Shown here piece by piece: positions 12,884 to 24,231 of a DNA stretch of 64,000 bases. Within the stretch, counting starts at the first letter, position 1, and each line of letters begins with the position of its first letter. The notes beneath the pieces were generated by a model. The model searched no databases. It saw only the letters and a program-made list of their open reading frames with translations, and had not been told where the DNA came from. Where the stretch lies: assembly GCF_002954705.1 (NCBI RefSeq), contig NZ_MSCO01000001.1:2301971-2365970 (forward strand). The letters run 5' to 3'. Both the position numbers and the translations under genes were made by a program. The DNA comes from Aliivibrio sifiae. Lineage in GTDB: Bacteria; Pseudomonadota; Gammaproteobacteria; Enterobacterales; Vibrionaceae.

Positions 12884-14200
12884 TTATCGCTCAAACAAGG
12901 CCATAGATTCTAAATGTCCTGTCTGTGGGAACATGTCAAGCATTCCTAGCCTCGTCAGCTTGTAACCGTGTTGAATAAGTAATTGGCTATCGCGTGCAAG
13001 CGTTGCAGGATTGCACGATACATAAACCACGGTTTGAGGTTTCAATTTTGCCACAGTTTGCATCACTCCTGCAGCCCCTGCTCTAGCAGGATCGAGTAAA
13101 ATCTTTGTAAACTTTGTGCTAGCCCACACTTGATAATCAATGCTTTCTTCTAAATTTGCTTGATAAAACGTCACATTGTCTAGTGCATTTCTTTTTGCAT
13201 TCGATTGAGCGCGTTGAACCATCTCATCCACACCTTCAATCCCAATCACCTTTTGTACTTGTTGAGCAAGAGGTAAACTGAAATTCCCTAATCCACAGAA
13301 TAGATCAAGTACGCTATCGTCAGCATTAAGATCTAACCAATTCAGGGCTTGGTTTACCATGCTTTCATTTATTGACGCATTTACTTGAATAAAATCTTTA
13401 GGTGTAAAATAAATTTTAGCGCCATTAATAAGATAATACGGTTCTTCTCCACGCACATGATTCAATACATCTGATTCAGGCATTAGGTATAGAATCAAAT
13501 TGCGTTCTTCACAATAATTAACTAACGCTTGATTGTCTTTTTCATTAAAGTCAGCCATATGTCGAATAAGTAATACGCTGCCATTATCAGCTTGTACTAA
13601 CTCTACATGTCCTAAGTTCTTTTTACCTTTGAGTTGATTCAATAAGACATAAAGTGACTCTAGATGCTGGTCAAGTTCATTAACTAAAACTGGACAATGG
13701 CGAACATTAACAATGGCTTTGCTCTGTTTTTTTCTGAATCCAAAATCAAGCTGATGCGTTTGTTTGTTAACCATTAAACTAATACGAGCTCTACGGCGGT
13801 AACTTTTTTCGTTACCAACAATAGGGGCAACCATATCACAACATTCAACCCCTTGTTTTTGCATTAACTCTTGTAGCTTATTATTTTTAGCTACAATTTG
13901 TTCATCATGTTGTAAGTGTTGTAAATTACAACCACCACACTCATGATAATGATGACAAATTGGCTCTTGGCGTTTACTGCTTTCTTGTGTCAGCTTAATT
14001 AAGGCTGCACGAGAATACTGTTTTTTCTGTTCTGTAAATTGAATGATGGCCTTTTCTTCAGGTAAAGCGCCCTCAATAAACACTGGCTTCTTATCCACAA
14101 AAGCGATACCGGCGCCGTTATGATCTAATCGAACCACATCAACAGATTGATGCTTACTGTTTACTGAAGCTTTCTTTTTAGCTTTGAAGAATTGAGCCAT
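12884..14200 (-). CDS. rlmD: 23S rRNA (uracil(1939)-C(5))-methyltransferase RlmD
   Basis: SAM-dependent methyltransferase for U1939 of 23S rRNA, holding a [4Fe-4S] cluster. An N-terminal TRAM domain (about 10-70) is followed by cluster cysteines in CHHYHECGGC plus the later RHCPV. SAM motif VLDLFCGLGNFSLPLA and the catalytic YVSCNPATLARD follow. The open frame begins at 14233, but the ATG at 14200 (MAQFFKAKKK) matches the family start, giving 438 residues. relA-rlmD-barA is also the E. coli order. Confidence 0.96.
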   Translation of the reverse strand: MAQFFKAKKKASVNSKHQSVDVVRLDHNGAGIAFVDKKPVFIEGALPEEKAIIQFTEQKKQYSRAALIKLTQESSKRQEPICHHYHECGGCNLQHLQHDEQIVAKNNKLQELMQKQGVECCDMVAPIVGNEKSYRRRARISLMVNKQTHQLDFGFRKKQSKAIVNVRHCPVLVNELDQHLESLYVLLNQLKGKKNLGHVELVQADNGSVLLIRHMADFNEKDNQALVNYCEERNLILYLMPESDVLNHVRGEEPYYLINGAKIYFTPKDFIQVNASINESMVNQALNWLDLNADDSVLDLFCGLGNFSLPLAQQVQKVIGIEGVDEMVQRAQSNAKRNALDNVTFYQANLEESIDYQVWASTKFTKILLDPARAGAAGVMQTVAKLKPQTVVYVSCNPATLARDSQLLIQHGYKLTRLGMLDMFPQTGHLESMALFER

Positions 14201-14374
14201 GATTATTGCCTGATTTACTGAAATTAGCGCCATTATACCGAAACCACATTAAGATGTAGCGCTGATTAGTAATTCATTTACGTTTCAGTTTACGATTTCC
14301 GCATAGAATAATTGAGGTTACTCTCTAACTTGATTAAGCTACGCGCTCAAGGAAGTTAATCAGAACGAATAAAT

Positions 14375-17164
14375 ATGACAAAATACGGTTTGCGCGCGCG
14401 AGTCATCACCCTGACATTGGCACCAACATTAATTATCGGTTTACTACTTAGTGGTTTCTTTACTATGAACCGATACAATGATTTGGAAGCTCAACTAATC
14501 TCTAGCGGTACAAGTATCATTGAACCACTAGCGATTTCGAGTGAATACGGCATGACGGGTAAAAACCGAGAAGCGGTCCGACGCTTGATCAGCTACGCTC
14601 ATCGAAAACACTCTAAGATTGTGCGTAGTATTGCCGTATTTGATGAAAAACATGAACTGTTTGTAACCTCCAACTTCCATCCTAACTTTGAAAGCTTAAC
14701 GTTTCCTAAAGACAAACCTATTCCTCTATTACTTGATATTTCATTTCAAGATGAATCATTAATATTAAGAACCCCTATCCTTCCTGAGGGGCAATTTTCA
14801 GCAAACTTTGACTCATCACATATGAATGAGCCTTTGGGCTACATCGCTATAGAACTCGATTTATCTAGCTTACGATTACAACAATACCAAGAAATATTTT
14901 CCGCTTTAATTGTTTTGATTCTCGGGCTTAGTTTGTCAGGTGTTTTTGCTTATCGCTTAATGCAAGATGTAACCCAACCGATTTCGCATATGGTTAGTGT
15001 GGTTGACCGGATCCGTCGTGGCCATTTAAATGTACGTATTGAGAACAAATTGCATGGTGAACTAGATACCCTTAAGAATGGTATCAATGCCATGGCGATT
15101 TCTTTATCTGAATATCATGTTGAGATGCAACAAAGTATCGATCAAGCGACGTCTGACTTGCGTGAAACCTTAGAGCAATTAGAGATTCAAAACGTAGAGT
15201 TAGATATTGCGAAAAAACGAGCTCAAGAAGCAGCTCGTGTTAAATCTGAATTCTTAGCCAACATGTCTCACGAATTAAGAACACCACTTAATGGTGTGAT
15301 TGGCTTTACGCGCCAAATGCTAAAAACCTCTCTTTCAGCACACCAGCAAGATTACCTACAAACAATTGAACGCTCAGCAAATAACCTATTAACCATCATT
15401 AATGACATTCTTGATTTCTCAAAACTAGAAGCTGGTAAGTTACTGCTTGAGAACCTGCCATTTAATGTTCAAGACAGCCTTGATGAAGTGGTTAGTCTTC
15501 TTGCTCCAAGCGCCCATGAGAAAGGGTTGGAAATAACCCTTAAAATTGATCAACGTGTCCCATCAGGCCTCATTGGTGATCCATTACGTATTCAACAAGT
15601 GCTTAATAATCTAGTGGGTAATTCCATTAAATTTACCGAAAAAGGCAATATTGATATCTCTGTTGATCTGAAACATTTGCATGATGACAGCATTGATCTT
15701 CAGTTTGTTGTTCGAGATACCGGGATTGGTATTTCTGAGCGCCAACAAGCTCAACTTTTCCAAGCATTCAGTCAAGCTGATGCGAGTATTTCTCGACGCT
15801 ATGGTGGTACAGGTCTAGGGCTTGTGATTACACAAAAACTAGTGGCTCAAATGGGAGGCGAGATTGGTTTAAGCAGCCGCCTACACCAAGGGTCTACCTT
15901 CTGGTTTACCGTTAAAATGACTCAAACTGAATTACCAATGATTGATGAACGTGACGTTCAACAGTTAGATAAGAAAAAGCTGCTATTAATAGAGCCAAAT
16001 ATGCAGTCGGCTTCTATTTTACAACAGCAGTTCATTCATCATGGTGTGTTTGTTACCTATCGCTCAACTCTGCCTGAAAACATTGAACCCCATGATTTTG
16101 CATTGATCAGCTTAAGTTCTAACGCAAAGCCAAGTGCAGAATTATTGAAAGTCATCTCAGATAAATTATCACCTTATTGTCCAAAGATTGTCATTGGCTT
16201 ACCAAGCACTGAACTTGCCCTAACAGAAAAACTGAATCAGCTGCCACATATAACATGTTTATCAAAACCATTTGCTAAGAAAAAATTATTAGATGCGCTC
16301 TTAATACAAAATCAGTTTGAGCAGGTTCCTGCTCTGCCTGATCTAATGGCATCCCATGATGCAGCGCAGCGTTTACCTATTAAAGTGATGGCTGTTGATG
16401 ACAACCCAGCAAACCTCAAACTCATTTCAGCTCTTTTACATGAACAAGTTGAGACGGTAGTTACTTGTAAAAATGGCATCGATGCAGTTCAACAAGCCAC
16501 AGAACAAACATTTGATATCATATTAATGGATATCCAAATGCCTAAAATGGATGGTGTAATGGCCTGTAAAGAGATCCGTAAAACAGTTTTAAATGCTCAA
16601 ACACCAATTGTGGCGGTGACTGCTCATGCAATGGAAGGCGAACGAGAACGCCTGATCAATGAAGGAATGGATGATTACTTAACAAAACCAATTGAAGAAC
16701 ATGTATTACAACAAGTTATCATTCATTGGAGCCCACTTACTGACAATAGCGATGTCGAAAAAATAACTATCCTTCCTGACGTTATTCCGGAGGCGTCGAT
16801 GAAGGAAGTTCAAGATAATATTGCCGAAAGCATAGATTGGACTATCGCTTTAAAACAGTCAGCAGGAAAAGAAGATCTCGCAAAAGAGATGCTACAAATG
16901 CTTATTGAGTTCATTCCTGAAGTTAATGGATGGATAGAGAAAGCACTCGAAGGAGATTCTTCAGCAGAAGAATTATGTCAGTATATCCATAAATTACACG
17001 GCAGTAGTTCTTATTGCGGTGTACCACGATTAAAACAATTATGTAATTTAATCGAGACATCACTCAGACAAGAGCAATTAATCGCAGATATTGAGCCTGA
17101 ATTATTTGAACTTCAAGATGAAATGGAAAAAGTAACCAAAGATGCACAACAATGGCTAAGTTGA
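14375..17164 (+). CDS. barA: Hybrid sensor kinase BarA
   Basis: Inner-membrane kinase that phosphorylates UvrY/GacA and so controls the Csr regulatory RNAs. Parts visible in the 929 residues: transmembrane helix about 11-30, periplasmic sensor, second helix about 170-195, HAMP, histidine kinase core with His299 (NMSHELRTPLNG), ATPase boxes (VGNSIKFTEKG, DTGIGIS, GGTGLGL), a degenerate receiver about 530-650, a true receiver with Asp719 (IILMDIQMPKMDG), and a C-terminal HPt domain with His875 (IHKLHGSSSY). It is divergent from rlmD. Confidence 0.97.
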   Translation: MTKYGLRARVITLTLAPTLIIGLLLSGFFTMNRYNDLEAQLISSGTSIIEPLAISSEYGMTGKNREAVRRLISYAHRKHSKIVRSIAVFDEKHELFVTSNFHPNFESLTFPKDKPIPLLLDISFQDESLILRTPILPEGQFSANFDSSHMNEPLGYIAIELDLSSLRLQQYQEIFSALIVLILGLSLSGVFAYRLMQDVTQPISHMVSVVDRIRRGHLNVRIENKLHGELDTLKNGINAMAISLSEYHVEMQQSIDQATSDLRETLEQLEIQNVELDIAKKRAQEAARVKSEFLANMSHELRTPLNGVIGFTRQMLKTSLSAHQQDYLQTIERSANNLLTIINDILDFSKLEAGKLLLENLPFNVQDSLDEVVSLLAPSAHEKGLEITLKIDQRVPSGLIGDPLRIQQVLNNLVGNSIKFTEKGNIDISVDLKHLHDDSIDLQFVVRDTGIGISERQQAQLFQAFSQADASISRRYGGTGLGLVITQKLVAQMGGEIGLSSRLHQGSTFWFTVKMTQTELPMIDERDVQQLDKKKLLLIEPNMQSASILQQQFIHHGVFVTYRSTLPENIEPHDFALISLSSNAKPSAELLKVISDKLSPYCPKIVIGLPSTELALTEKLNQLPHITCLSKPFAKKKLLDALLIQNQFEQVPALPDLMASHDAAQRLPIKVMAVDDNPANLKLISALLHEQVETVVTCKNGIDAVQQATEQTFDIILMDIQMPKMDGVMACKEIRKTVLNAQTPIVAVTAHAMEGERERLINEGMDDYLTKPIEEHVLQQVIIHWSPLTDNSDVEKITILPDVIPEASMKEVQDNIAESIDWTIALKQSAGKEDLAKEMLQMLIEFIPEVNGWIEKALEGDSSAEELCQYIHKLHGSSSYCGVPRLKQLCNLIETSLRQEQLIADIEPELFELQDEMEKVTKDAQQWLS

Positions 17165-17202
17165 GCAGAGGTCAACTCACTTAGCACAAAGTATTAGCAC
17201 GC

Positions 17203-17583
17203 TTAAGATTCAAGAATCACGGTTGCTACCGCGTAATGACGCTCATCAGAAATAGTCAGGTGAATATGAGAGACACTCTTTTGTTGTGATAAAGCAAGCG
17301 CCTTACCTGAGAGTGTTAATAGTGGTTTACCATTCTCATCATTAGAGATGGTAAAATCATGAAAGGTAACACCGTGTGCAATACCGGTCCCTAACGCTTT
17401 AGAAGCGGCTTCTTTTGCTGCAAAACGTTTAGCTAAGAAGCGTCCTTTTTGCTTTAATGATTGATATTTATTAAATTCAGATGTGCTTAAGATGCGCTCA
17501 GCGAACGTATCTCCTGAACGAGAAAGGGCTTTCTCAACCCTTTCTATTTCAGCTATATCAGTCCCAAGACCAACAATTGCCAT
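17203..17583 (-). CDS. acpS: Holo-[acyl-carrier-protein] synthase
   Basis: Transfers 4'-phosphopantetheine from CoA to acyl carrier protein. The 126 residues contain the metal-site motifs [11 protein letters not shown] (Asp at about 8) and [14 protein letters not shown] (Glu at about 58). It overlaps the end of pdxJ by one base, as in E. coli, and is convergent with barA. Confidence 0.98.
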   Translation of the reverse strand: MAIVGLGTDIAEIERVEKALSRSGDTFAERILSTSEFNKYQSLKQKGRFLAKRFAAKEAASKALGTGIAHGVTFHDFTISNDENGKPLLTLSGKALALSQQKSVSHIHLTISDERHYAVATVILES

Positions 17584-18314
17584 TATTTACGAGCACCTAG
17601 CATTATTTTATGCATATCAGCGACCGCCTTCTCTAATCCATCAAACATAGCTCTTCCCATAATAGAGTGGCCAATATTTAATTCATAGATTTCTGGCAAT
17701 GCAGCAATAGCTTCAACATTATGATACGTCAAACCATGACCAGCATTAACGATAAGACCTTTACTCGCAGCATAACTTGCGCCTGCGGCAATTTTTTTAA
17801 GTTCTTTATGTTGTGCTTCTTCGGTTTCAGCATCGGCATAAGCACCAGTGTGCAACTCAATAAATGGCGCACCACAAGCGACAGCAGCATCAATTTGTTC
17901 GTTATCTGCATCAATGAATAAAGAGACTTTAATACCAGCCTCTGATAACGTTTGAGTCGCAGCTTTGACTTTTTCAAGCTGACCAGAAACATTCAAACCA
18001 CCTTCAGTCGTCAACTCTTCACGCTTTTCTGGCACAAGGCAAACGAATTCAGGTTGTGTATCTAATGCAATTGCAACCATTTCATCCGTCACTGCCATTT
18101 CTAAATTCATTCGTGTTTGTAGCGTTTCACGTAAAATACGCACATCACGATCTTTTATGTGGCGACGATCTTCACGTAAGTGAATCGTAATACCAGCAGC
18201 ACCAGCACGCTCTGCGATCTCTGCAGCATGTACAGGATCTGGGTATTTAGTCCCTCGCGCATTTCGAAGGGTTGCTACATGATCGATATTAACGCCAAGT
18301 AAAATTGAACTCAT
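17583..18314 (-). CDS. pdxJ: Pyridoxine 5'-phosphate synthase
   Basis: Condenses 1-deoxyxylulose 5-phosphate with 3-amino-2-oxopropyl phosphate to give pyridoxine phosphate. A TIM barrel of 243 residues opening with [16 protein letters not shown] and including [27 protein letters not shown] and the phosphate-binding [10 protein letters not shown]. It overlaps recO by four bases and acpS by one, so the three genes are coupled. Confidence 0.98.
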   Translation of the reverse strand: MSSILLGVNIDHVATLRNARGTKYPDPVHAAEIAERAGAAGITIHLREDRRHIKDRDVRILRETLQTRMNLEMAVTDEMVAIALDTQPEFVCLVPEKREELTTEGGLNVSGQLEKVKAATQTLSEAGIKVSLFIDADNEQIDAAVACGAPFIELHTGAYADAETEEAQHKELKKIAAGASYAASKGLIVNAGHGLTYHNVEAIAALPEIYELNIGHSIMGRAMFDGLEKAVADMHKIMLGARK

Positions 18315-19027
18315 TTTAGAATACTCCTTGTTCTTGGAAGAAATAGCTCCCTACTTTTGAGGGGCTTTCCGCCAAGATAAGGCTTTAAGGCTATGCGTGT
18401 AAAGCGTTTTGCTGCTTTTAATTGTTCAGGAGTAACAAATCGACGTTCACTAATCGCAATTAATTCATTCCCTTTAAAGCTCATTAAAGGATCATGTCTA
18501 ATAGATGCCATAAAGCCTTTCTGCTCTCGATAACGATACGTCATCTCAGGAGAAACCATTTCACCACTACCAGCACAGTGTAAAAAATCTACACCGTAGC
18601 CCATTGAAGATAACAAGGCTAATTCAAAACGACGCAAAGCTGGTTCAGGATTCTTAGTTTGAGCTAATTCTGTTAATGCGGTGAGATAATCAAGGAAAAG
18701 AGCTGGATATGGCGTTTCTTGTTCAATCACGCGTACAACAAGTTCGTTGATATACATGGCTGAGTATAAATTTATTCCAGTTAATGGGATTGCTAAGCTG
18801 ATGCTTTCAGCTTGACGCAGTGTCCGCATCGAACCCTTACCTGACCATTTCATTAACAGTGGAGTAAATGCTTGCAGTACACCTTTTAAATTAGAACGCT
18901 TACTTCGCGCTCCTTTGGAGATAATAGATAAACGCCCATACTCTTCGCTAAACACATCTAAAATTAGACTGCTTTCACTATATGGTCTTCGGTGCAGGAC
19001 AAAACAGCGTTGTAAGCCTTCTTCCAC
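18311..19027 (-). CDS. recO: DNA repair protein RecO
   Basis: RecFOR-pathway mediator that binds SSB and loads RecA. The 238 residues have the N-terminal OB-fold ([20 protein letters not shown], about 8-27) and the helical C-terminal half with [12 protein letters not shown]. It starts 163 nt after era. In E. coli recO follows era directly in one operon, whereas here a terminator-like hairpin lies between them, so recO-pdxJ-acpS may have its own promoter. Confidence 0.96.
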   Translation of the reverse strand: MEEGLQRCFVLHRRPYSESSLILDVFSEEYGRLSIISKGARSKRSNLKGVLQAFTPLLMKWSGKGSMRTLRQAESISLAIPLTGINLYSAMYINELVVRVIEQETPYPALFLDYLTALTELAQTKNPEPALRRFELALLSSMGYGVDFLHCAGSGEMVSPEMTYRYREQKGFMASIRHDPLMSFKGNELIAISERRFVTPEQLKAAKRFTRIALKPYLGGKPLKSRELFLPRTRSILK

Positions 19028-19111
19028 GTTTTTTACCTATTTAATTAATATACGCTCGCTAACAATAAAGCTTCGCTTCTAGAGACTATAAAAGATCTCT
19101 TTCGTTATAAC

Positions 19112-19160
19112 AAAAAAATCCCAAACAACTTAAATTAATTCACTTAAGTTATTCAGGATC
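19112..19160 (-). terminator. Probable terminator between era and recO
   Basis: On the minus strand a stem of about 16 pairs (some wobbles) formed by 19119-19134 and 19144-19159 precedes seven Ts. It would end the lepA-lepB-rnc-era transcript before recO. Confidence 0.65.
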
Positions 19161-19189
19161 TAGCTCTTATAGTTTCTAGTTTCTAGAAA

Positions 19190-20155
19190 TTATAAATCGT
19201 CGATATAACCTAGAGAACGAAGTGCTCGCTCATCATCAGCCCAACCAGATTTAACTTTAACCCAAAGCTCTAAATACACTTTGCGATCAAATAATTCTTC
19301 CATATCAATACGAGCTTCACGACCAATAACTTTGATCTTCTCGCCATTTTTACCAACAACCATTTTCTTCTGACCTAAACGCTCAACAAGAATTAGGCCA
19401 TTAATATGGAAGCCATCCATCTTAGGGTTGTAATCAAAACGTTCAATTTCAACGGTTACTGAATATGGAAGCTCTTCACCCGTAAAACGCATTAGCTTTT
19501 CACGAATAATTTCAGACGCCATAAAACGTTGAGAACGGTCAGTCACGTACTCTTCTGGGAAGTGATGTACTGCTTTTGGTAAATGCTGACGAACCAACTT
19601 TTGTACAAAATCAACGTTTGAGCCTGATTTTGCCGAGATTGGCACAACATCAACAAAGTCCATTTTCTCAGTCATGGTTTGAAGATGCTGCATAACGTCA
19701 TTTTTATCTTTAACGTTATCTACTTTGTTTACTAATAAAACCGTAGGGAACTCTGCTTTTTTCAGCTTGTTCAATACCATCTCATCATCTGGAGTCCAGT
19801 GTGTACCATCAACCAAGAATAAAACCAAGTTAACATCGCTCAATGATGAGTTTGCAGCTCGGTTCATTAAACGGTTAATCGCACGTTTTTCTTCAATGTG
19901 AAGCCCTGGAGTATCCACGTAAATTGCTTGGAAATCCCCATCTGTATCAACACCCATAATACGGTGACGAGTCGTTTGAGGTTTACGAGATGTTATTGAA
20001 ATTTTCTGACCCAAGATTTGGTTCAGAAGCGTAGATTTACCTACGTTTGGACGGCCAACAATAGCAATGAAGCCACAGTGCTGGTTGTCACTTGTTTCTG
20101 TTTTTTCTTCTGATGCGAAGTATGCATCTAGATCAAATTCTTTGTCATCTGACAT
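19190..20155 (-). CDS. era: GTPase Era
   Basis: Essential GTPase that binds the 3' end of 16S rRNA during 30S assembly. G1 motif [12 protein letters not shown] (about 33-44), G3 DTPG, G4 NKVD and a C-terminal KH domain ([19 protein letters not shown], about 265-285). Length 321 compared with 301 in E. coli; the extra residues are an acidic N-terminal stretch. It overlaps the end of rnc by one base. Confidence 0.98.
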   Translation of the reverse strand: MSDDKEFDLDAYFASEEKTETSDNQHCGFIAIVGRPNVGKSTLLNQILGQKISITSRKPQTTRHRIMGVDTDGDFQAIYVDTPGLHIEEKRAINRLMNRAANSSLSDVNLVLFLVDGTHWTPDDEMVLNKLKKAEFPTVLLVNKVDNVKDKNDVMQHLQTMTEKMDFVDVVPISAKSGSNVDFVQKLVRQHLPKAVHHFPEEYVTDRSQRFMASEIIREKLMRFTGEELPYSVTVEIERFDYNPKMDGFHINGLILVERLGQKKMVVGKNGEKIKVIGREARIDMEELFDRKVYLELWVKVKSGWADDERALRSLGYIDDL

Positions 20156-20826
20156 TAGTTTAGTTGTCCTAATGCTATGTCGGCAGCCGACTGTTCTGCC
20201 TTGCGGCGGCTGCTTCCTTTGCCGATAACAGGCTCATCCAAGCCTGCTACGATACATTCAATAGTGAACTCTTGATTATGAGCTTCACCTTTAATTTTTG
20301 TTACCGTGTACGTTGGTAATGGTTTGCGACGACCTTGCAGATATTCTTGAAGACGGGTTTTAGGGTCTTTTTGAGAAACTCCAGGCTCAATAGAATCAAG
20401 ACGGGTTTTGTACCACGCTAAAATAATTTCACGAATGACTTCAGTATCACTGTCTAAATAAATCGCACCAATAATTGCTTCAACGGCATCAGCTAAAATT
20501 GAATCACGGCGGAAACCACCACTTTTCAATTCACCTGGACCTAAAAATAGGTAATCACCCAGTTGAAACTCACGACCTAATTCTGCCAATGTATGGCCAC
20601 GAACTAAGGTTGCACGCATGCGGCTCATGTCACCTTCGTCCACTTTAGGGAATCGGTGGTAAAGTTCATCAGCAACAACGAAGCTCAAAATTGAATCACC
20701 AAGAAACTCTAAGCGTTCATTATGAGTACCATTAGCACTACGGTGTGTCAGTGCTAATTTTAGAAAATTTTCATCATTAAATTGATAGCCTATTTTCTTT
20801 TCTAGGCGTTGTAGTGGAGAATTCAT
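20155..20826 (-). CDS. rnc: Ribonuclease III
   Basis: Double-strand-specific endoribonuclease for rRNA and mRNA processing. It carries the catalytic signature [14 protein letters not shown] (about 38-51), later acidic residues in [13 protein letters not shown], and a C-terminal double-stranded RNA binding domain (about 150-222). Length 223 compared with 226 in E. coli. It follows lepB by 10 nt and overlaps era. Confidence 0.98.
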   Translation of the reverse strand: MNSPLQRLEKKIGYQFNDENFLKLALTHRSANGTHNERLEFLGDSILSFVVADELYHRFPKVDEGDMSRMRATLVRGHTLAELGREFQLGDYLFLGPGELKSGGFRRDSILADAVEAIIGAIYLDSDTEVIREIILAWYKTRLDSIEPGVSQKDPKTRLQEYLQGRRKPLPTYTVTKIKGEAHNQEFTIECIVAGLDEPVIGKGSSRRKAEQSAADIALGQLN

Positions 20827-20836
20827 ATTAGTTCAA

Positions 20837-21739
20837 TCAGTCTATGCCACCGATGCGGTTAAAACGCACACCAGTAGGAATAAAGGAAGGTAGCACGCTA
20901 TCGCTACCACGTTCAAATTCAAAGCTGATCCAGATCCCGACCGCTTTACCCACTAAGTTCGCTTCAGGTACAAAACCCCAATAACGACTGTCGGCACTGT
21001 TGTCACGATTATCGCCCATTACAAAGTAGTTTCCTTCCGGAACAACCCATTCGTTGTAACCTGGTCTTGGTTGATACATAGACACACGATCAGATCTCAT
21101 TGGGTTAACCAAAATATTATGCGTAGTATCTTTCGCTAACTGTTCGGTATATTGAACTAAATTAGTGCGATCTTGCATAAATTCACTGTCTTTCATGTTC
21201 GTTAACGGGATGATATTACACTTGCTTTCACCCTTTGGTTTTATACATAACTGCTTCGAAGAGCTATAGATAACAGTATCACCTGGTTCACCTACTACAC
21301 GTTTAATATAGTCGATATTTGGTTGAGGTGGATATTTAAAAACAACAACATCACCACGCTCAGGCTTACCCATGTCTACAAGTTGTGTACGCCAAACAGG
21401 ATCTTTAATTCCATAAGAGAATTTTTCGACCAAGATAAAATCACCGACTAAAAGCGTCGGCATCATCGAACCGGATGGGATCTGGAACGGCTCATAAATA
21501 AATGAGCGCAACACTAAAACAAGGCCAATCACTGGAAAAATAGAAACAGATTGCTCTATCCACGCAGGTTGTGGAGCAACTTTTGCAAGTGTTGCTTCGT
21601 CAACTTGTCCATTCGCTTGCGCACTTGCTGCTGCAATTTTTTGCTTGCGCTTTCGTGCCAATACGAATTTATCAATAGCCCAAATAACACCAGTAAATAG
21701 AGTTACAAGAACTAAAATCAGTGAAAAAGTGTTCGCCAT
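20837..21739 (-). CDS. lepB: Signal peptidase I
   Basis: Cleaves signal peptides at the outer face of the inner membrane. Two transmembrane segments (about 3-22 and 62-80) flank a cytoplasmic loop. The catalytic dyad is visible: Ser91 in IPSGSMMPTLL and Lys146 in DYIKRVVGEPGD, nearly the same positions as in E. coli. VMGDNRDNSADSRYWG is box E. It lies downstream of lepA with a 118-nt gap holding a perfect hairpin. Confidence 0.98.
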   Translation of the reverse strand: MANTFSLILVLVTLFTGVIWAIDKFVLARKRKQKIAAASAQANGQVDEATLAKVAPQPAWIEQSVSIFPVIGLVLVLRSFIYEPFQIPSGSMMPTLLVGDFILVEKFSYGIKDPVWRTQLVDMGKPERGDVVVFKYPPQPNIDYIKRVVGEPGDTVIYSSSKQLCIKPKGESKCNIIPLTNMKDSEFMQDRTNLVQYTEQLAKDTTHNILVNPMRSDRVSMYQPRPGYNEWVVPEGNYFVMGDNRDNSADSRYWGFVPEANLVGKAVGIWISFEFERGSDSVLPSFIPTGVRFNRIGGID

Positions 21740-21770
21740 TTCATTCCCTTAAGTTAAGTGTTGCAATAAC

Positions 21771-21805
21771 AAAGAAAGCGAAGACCATTGATCATCGCTT
21801 TCTTT
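21771..21805 (-). repeat. Perfect 11-bp hairpin between lepA and lepB
   Basis: AAAGAAAGCGA (21771-21781) and TCGCTTTCTTT (21795-21805) are exact inverted copies around a 13-nt loop. There is no clear U-run after it on the minus strand, so it may be an attenuator or processing site rather than a full terminator. Confidence 0.6.
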
Positions 21806-21857
21806 GAGCTGTAATAAAGCTTAGTTTACTTCACTCTGAAGCATCAGGTGTTGTAAA

Positions 21858-23651
21858 TTAATCTTTACCTACATGAAGAATCGCAAGGAAAGCTTCTTGA
21901 GGTAATTCAACATTACCAATCTGCTTCATACGTTTCTTACCTTCTTTTTGCTTCTTCAACAGCTTCTTCTTACGGCTGATATCGCCACCGTAACATTTTG
22001 CGATTACGTTTTTACGTAATTGCTTAACTGTTGAACGCGCAATAATATGAGCACCAATCGCAGCTTGAATAGCAATATCAAACATTTGACGAGGGATGAA
22101 TTCTTTCATCTTCTCAACCAACAAACGGCCACGGCTTTGTGCATTTTCATGGTGAGTAATGATCGCTAATGCGTCAACTCTATCACCATTGATCAATACA
22201 TCTACACGCACCATGTTAGATACTTCATAGCGTTGGAAATTATAATCAAGTGATGCATAACCACGAGAGGTCGACTTCAAGCGGTCAAAGAAATCTAAGA
22301 CTACTTCAGACATAGGAACATCATAGGTCAATGCAACTTGATTGCCGTGATATACCATATCAACTTGAACACCACGTTTTTCAACACACAGTGTAATTAC
22401 ATTACCTAAGTACTCAGCTGGAACTAGAATATTACAACGAGCGATAGGTTCACGAATTTCTTCTAAGTCGTTTACTGCTGGTAATTTTGATGGACTATCT
22501 ACGTACAGTAAATCACCGTTATTCAAAACAACTTCATAAACAACCGTTGGTGCTGTTGTGATTAGATCCAGATCGTACTCACGCTCTAGACGTTCTTGGA
22601 TAATCTCCATGTGAAGCATTCCAAGGAAGCCACAACGGAAACCAAAACCAAGTGCTGCTGAGCTTTCTGGTTCATAGAAAAGCGACGCATCATTTAGACT
22701 TAATTTACCTAGTGCATCACGGAAGTTTTCATAATCATCAGAAGAAACAGGGAACAGACCTGCATATACCTGTGGTTTCACTTTTTGGAAACCCGGTAGG
22801 CGTTCTTCACACCCGCCTTTAGCGTGTGTTAGCGTATCACCTACTGGTGCGCCTAGGATGTCTTTAATACCACAAACCACCCAGCCAACTTCACCGGTAT
22901 TTAGTCCATCAGTATCAATTTGTTTTGGCGTAAAGATACCAATGCGATCAATACCCCAAACTTGGCCTGTACTCATTACTTTGATTTTGTCATTTTTCTT
23001 TAGTGAGCCGTGTTTAACTCGAACTAAAGAAACAACACCTAAGTAGTTATCAAACCATGAATCAATAATCAGGGCTTGTGTTGGGCCTTCAGGATCACCT
23101 TCTGGTGCTGGAATTGACTTAACGATAGTTTCAAGAACTTCATCAACGCCTAAACCTGTTTTTGCAGAACAACGCGTTGCTTCCATCGCGTCAATGCCCA
23201 CAATTTCTTCAATTTCTTCTGCAACACGCTCTGGATCAGCAGCAGGTAAATCAATCTTATTTAAGATTGGCACTACTTCTAGGTCCATTTCGATTGCTGT
23301 ATAACAGTTTGCTAGCGTTTGAGCTTCAACGCCTTGGCCTGCATCGACTACCAATAATGCGCCTTCACAAGCAGCAAGTGAACGCGATACTTCGTATGAG
23401 AAGTCAACATGTCCAGGAGTATCGATGAAGTTTAGTTGATAGGTTTCACCATCTTTTGCCGTATAGTCTAGAGTTACACTCTGGGCTTTAATAGTAATAC
23501 CACGTTCACGTTCTAGATCCATTGAATCAAGAACTTGTGCGGCCATTTCACGGTCTGACAGGCCACCACAAACTTGGATTAGGCGGTCAGATAGTGTTGA
23601 TTTACCGTGATCGATATGGGCAATAATAGAAAAATTACGAATATGCTTCAT
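21858..23651 (-). CDS. lepA: Elongation factor 4 (LepA)
   Basis: Ribosome-associated translational GTPase that acts on stalled or early ribosomes. The 597 residues begin [20 protein letters not shown] (P-loop), with [18 protein letters not shown] and [10 protein letters not shown] completing the G domain, then the EF-G-like domains and the LepA-specific C-terminus ([19 protein letters not shown]). It is the first gene of lepA-lepB-rnc-era. Confidence 0.99.
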   Translation of the reverse strand: MKHIRNFSIIAHIDHGKSTLSDRLIQVCGGLSDREMAAQVLDSMDLERERGITIKAQSVTLDYTAKDGETYQLNFIDTPGHVDFSYEVSRSLAACEGALLVVDAGQGVEAQTLANCYTAIEMDLEVVPILNKIDLPAADPERVAEEIEEIVGIDAMEATRCSAKTGLGVDEVLETIVKSIPAPEGDPEGPTQALIIDSWFDNYLGVVSLVRVKHGSLKKNDKIKVMSTGQVWGIDRIGIFTPKQIDTDGLNTGEVGWVVCGIKDILGAPVGDTLTHAKGGCEERLPGFQKVKPQVYAGLFPVSSDDYENFRDALGKLSLNDASLFYEPESSAALGFGFRCGFLGMLHMEIIQERLEREYDLDLITTAPTVVYEVVLNNGDLLYVDSPSKLPAVNDLEEIREPIARCNILVPAEYLGNVITLCVEKRGVQVDMVYHGNQVALTYDVPMSEVVLDFFDRLKSTSRGYASLDYNFQRYEVSNMVRVDVLINGDRVDALAIITHHENAQSRGRLLVEKMKEFIPRQMFDIAIQAAIGAHIIARSTVKQLRKNVIAKCYGGDISRKKKLLKKQKEGKKRMKQIGNVELPQEAFLAILHVGKD

Positions 23652-23740
23652 GAATGACGTGACAAACTCAATTAGTTAATGGGATTGGATCGTGAGATCA
23701 AGTAATGGGATTCTACCCAATTTCCTCGCAAGTCGCTATC

Positions 23741-24226
23741 TTATCCTGCAGCATTTACTGAGATAGTGTCAGAAATGGTCTCACCAAGGACTCGGACTAG
23801 GCTAACTTGTTGTTCTGTGTTCTGTTCAATACGATGAGAAAGACGTTTTGCAAAAAAATACCCTCCCCATGCTGAGAGTCCAGAAATCATAATGGTAATG
23901 GCTTCTCCCATTCCAATTAATGGAGAGATTAACCATTCTGAAAACAACGCGCCGAACAAAAGAAAAAACAGAGGTACTAAATAAACAATTGCGGCAGATT
24001 GCAGTAAATTTTTTTCTGGCAATCCAATTTCAACCATTTGCCCTACTGTCAATTTTTTATCCGTATGAAAAGCCCAGTGATGAACTTTTCCCGGAAGTAC
24101 CTTAGAAACGATACCTGTGCCGCATGAATCTTTCGATGAGCAATGGTTACAGCTGCTTTTTTTTTGGCAACCAACCACTACTATATCGTCTTGAATATCA
24201 AGTACCGTTGCTAGTGCTGTCATCAT
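23741..24226 (-). CDS. rseC: Sigma-E positive regulator RseC
   Basis: Inner-membrane protein of the rpoE operon. Early cysteines in CQKKSSCNHCSSKDSC (about 19-34) resemble a metal or cluster site, followed by two transmembrane helices (about 78-100 and 105-125). Length 161. In other bacteria RseC-family proteins influence the SoxR-reducing system. It lies 5 nt after rseB. Confidence 0.93.
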   Translation of the reverse strand: MMTALATVLDIQDDIVVVGCQKKSSCNHCSSKDSCGTGIVSKVLPGKVHHWAFHTDKKLTVGQMVEIGLPEKNLLQSAAIVYLVPLFFLLFGALFSEWLISPLIGMGEAITIMISGLSAWGGYFFAKRLSHRIEQNTEQQVSLVRVLGETISDTISVNAAG

Positions 24227-24231
24227 AAGCG

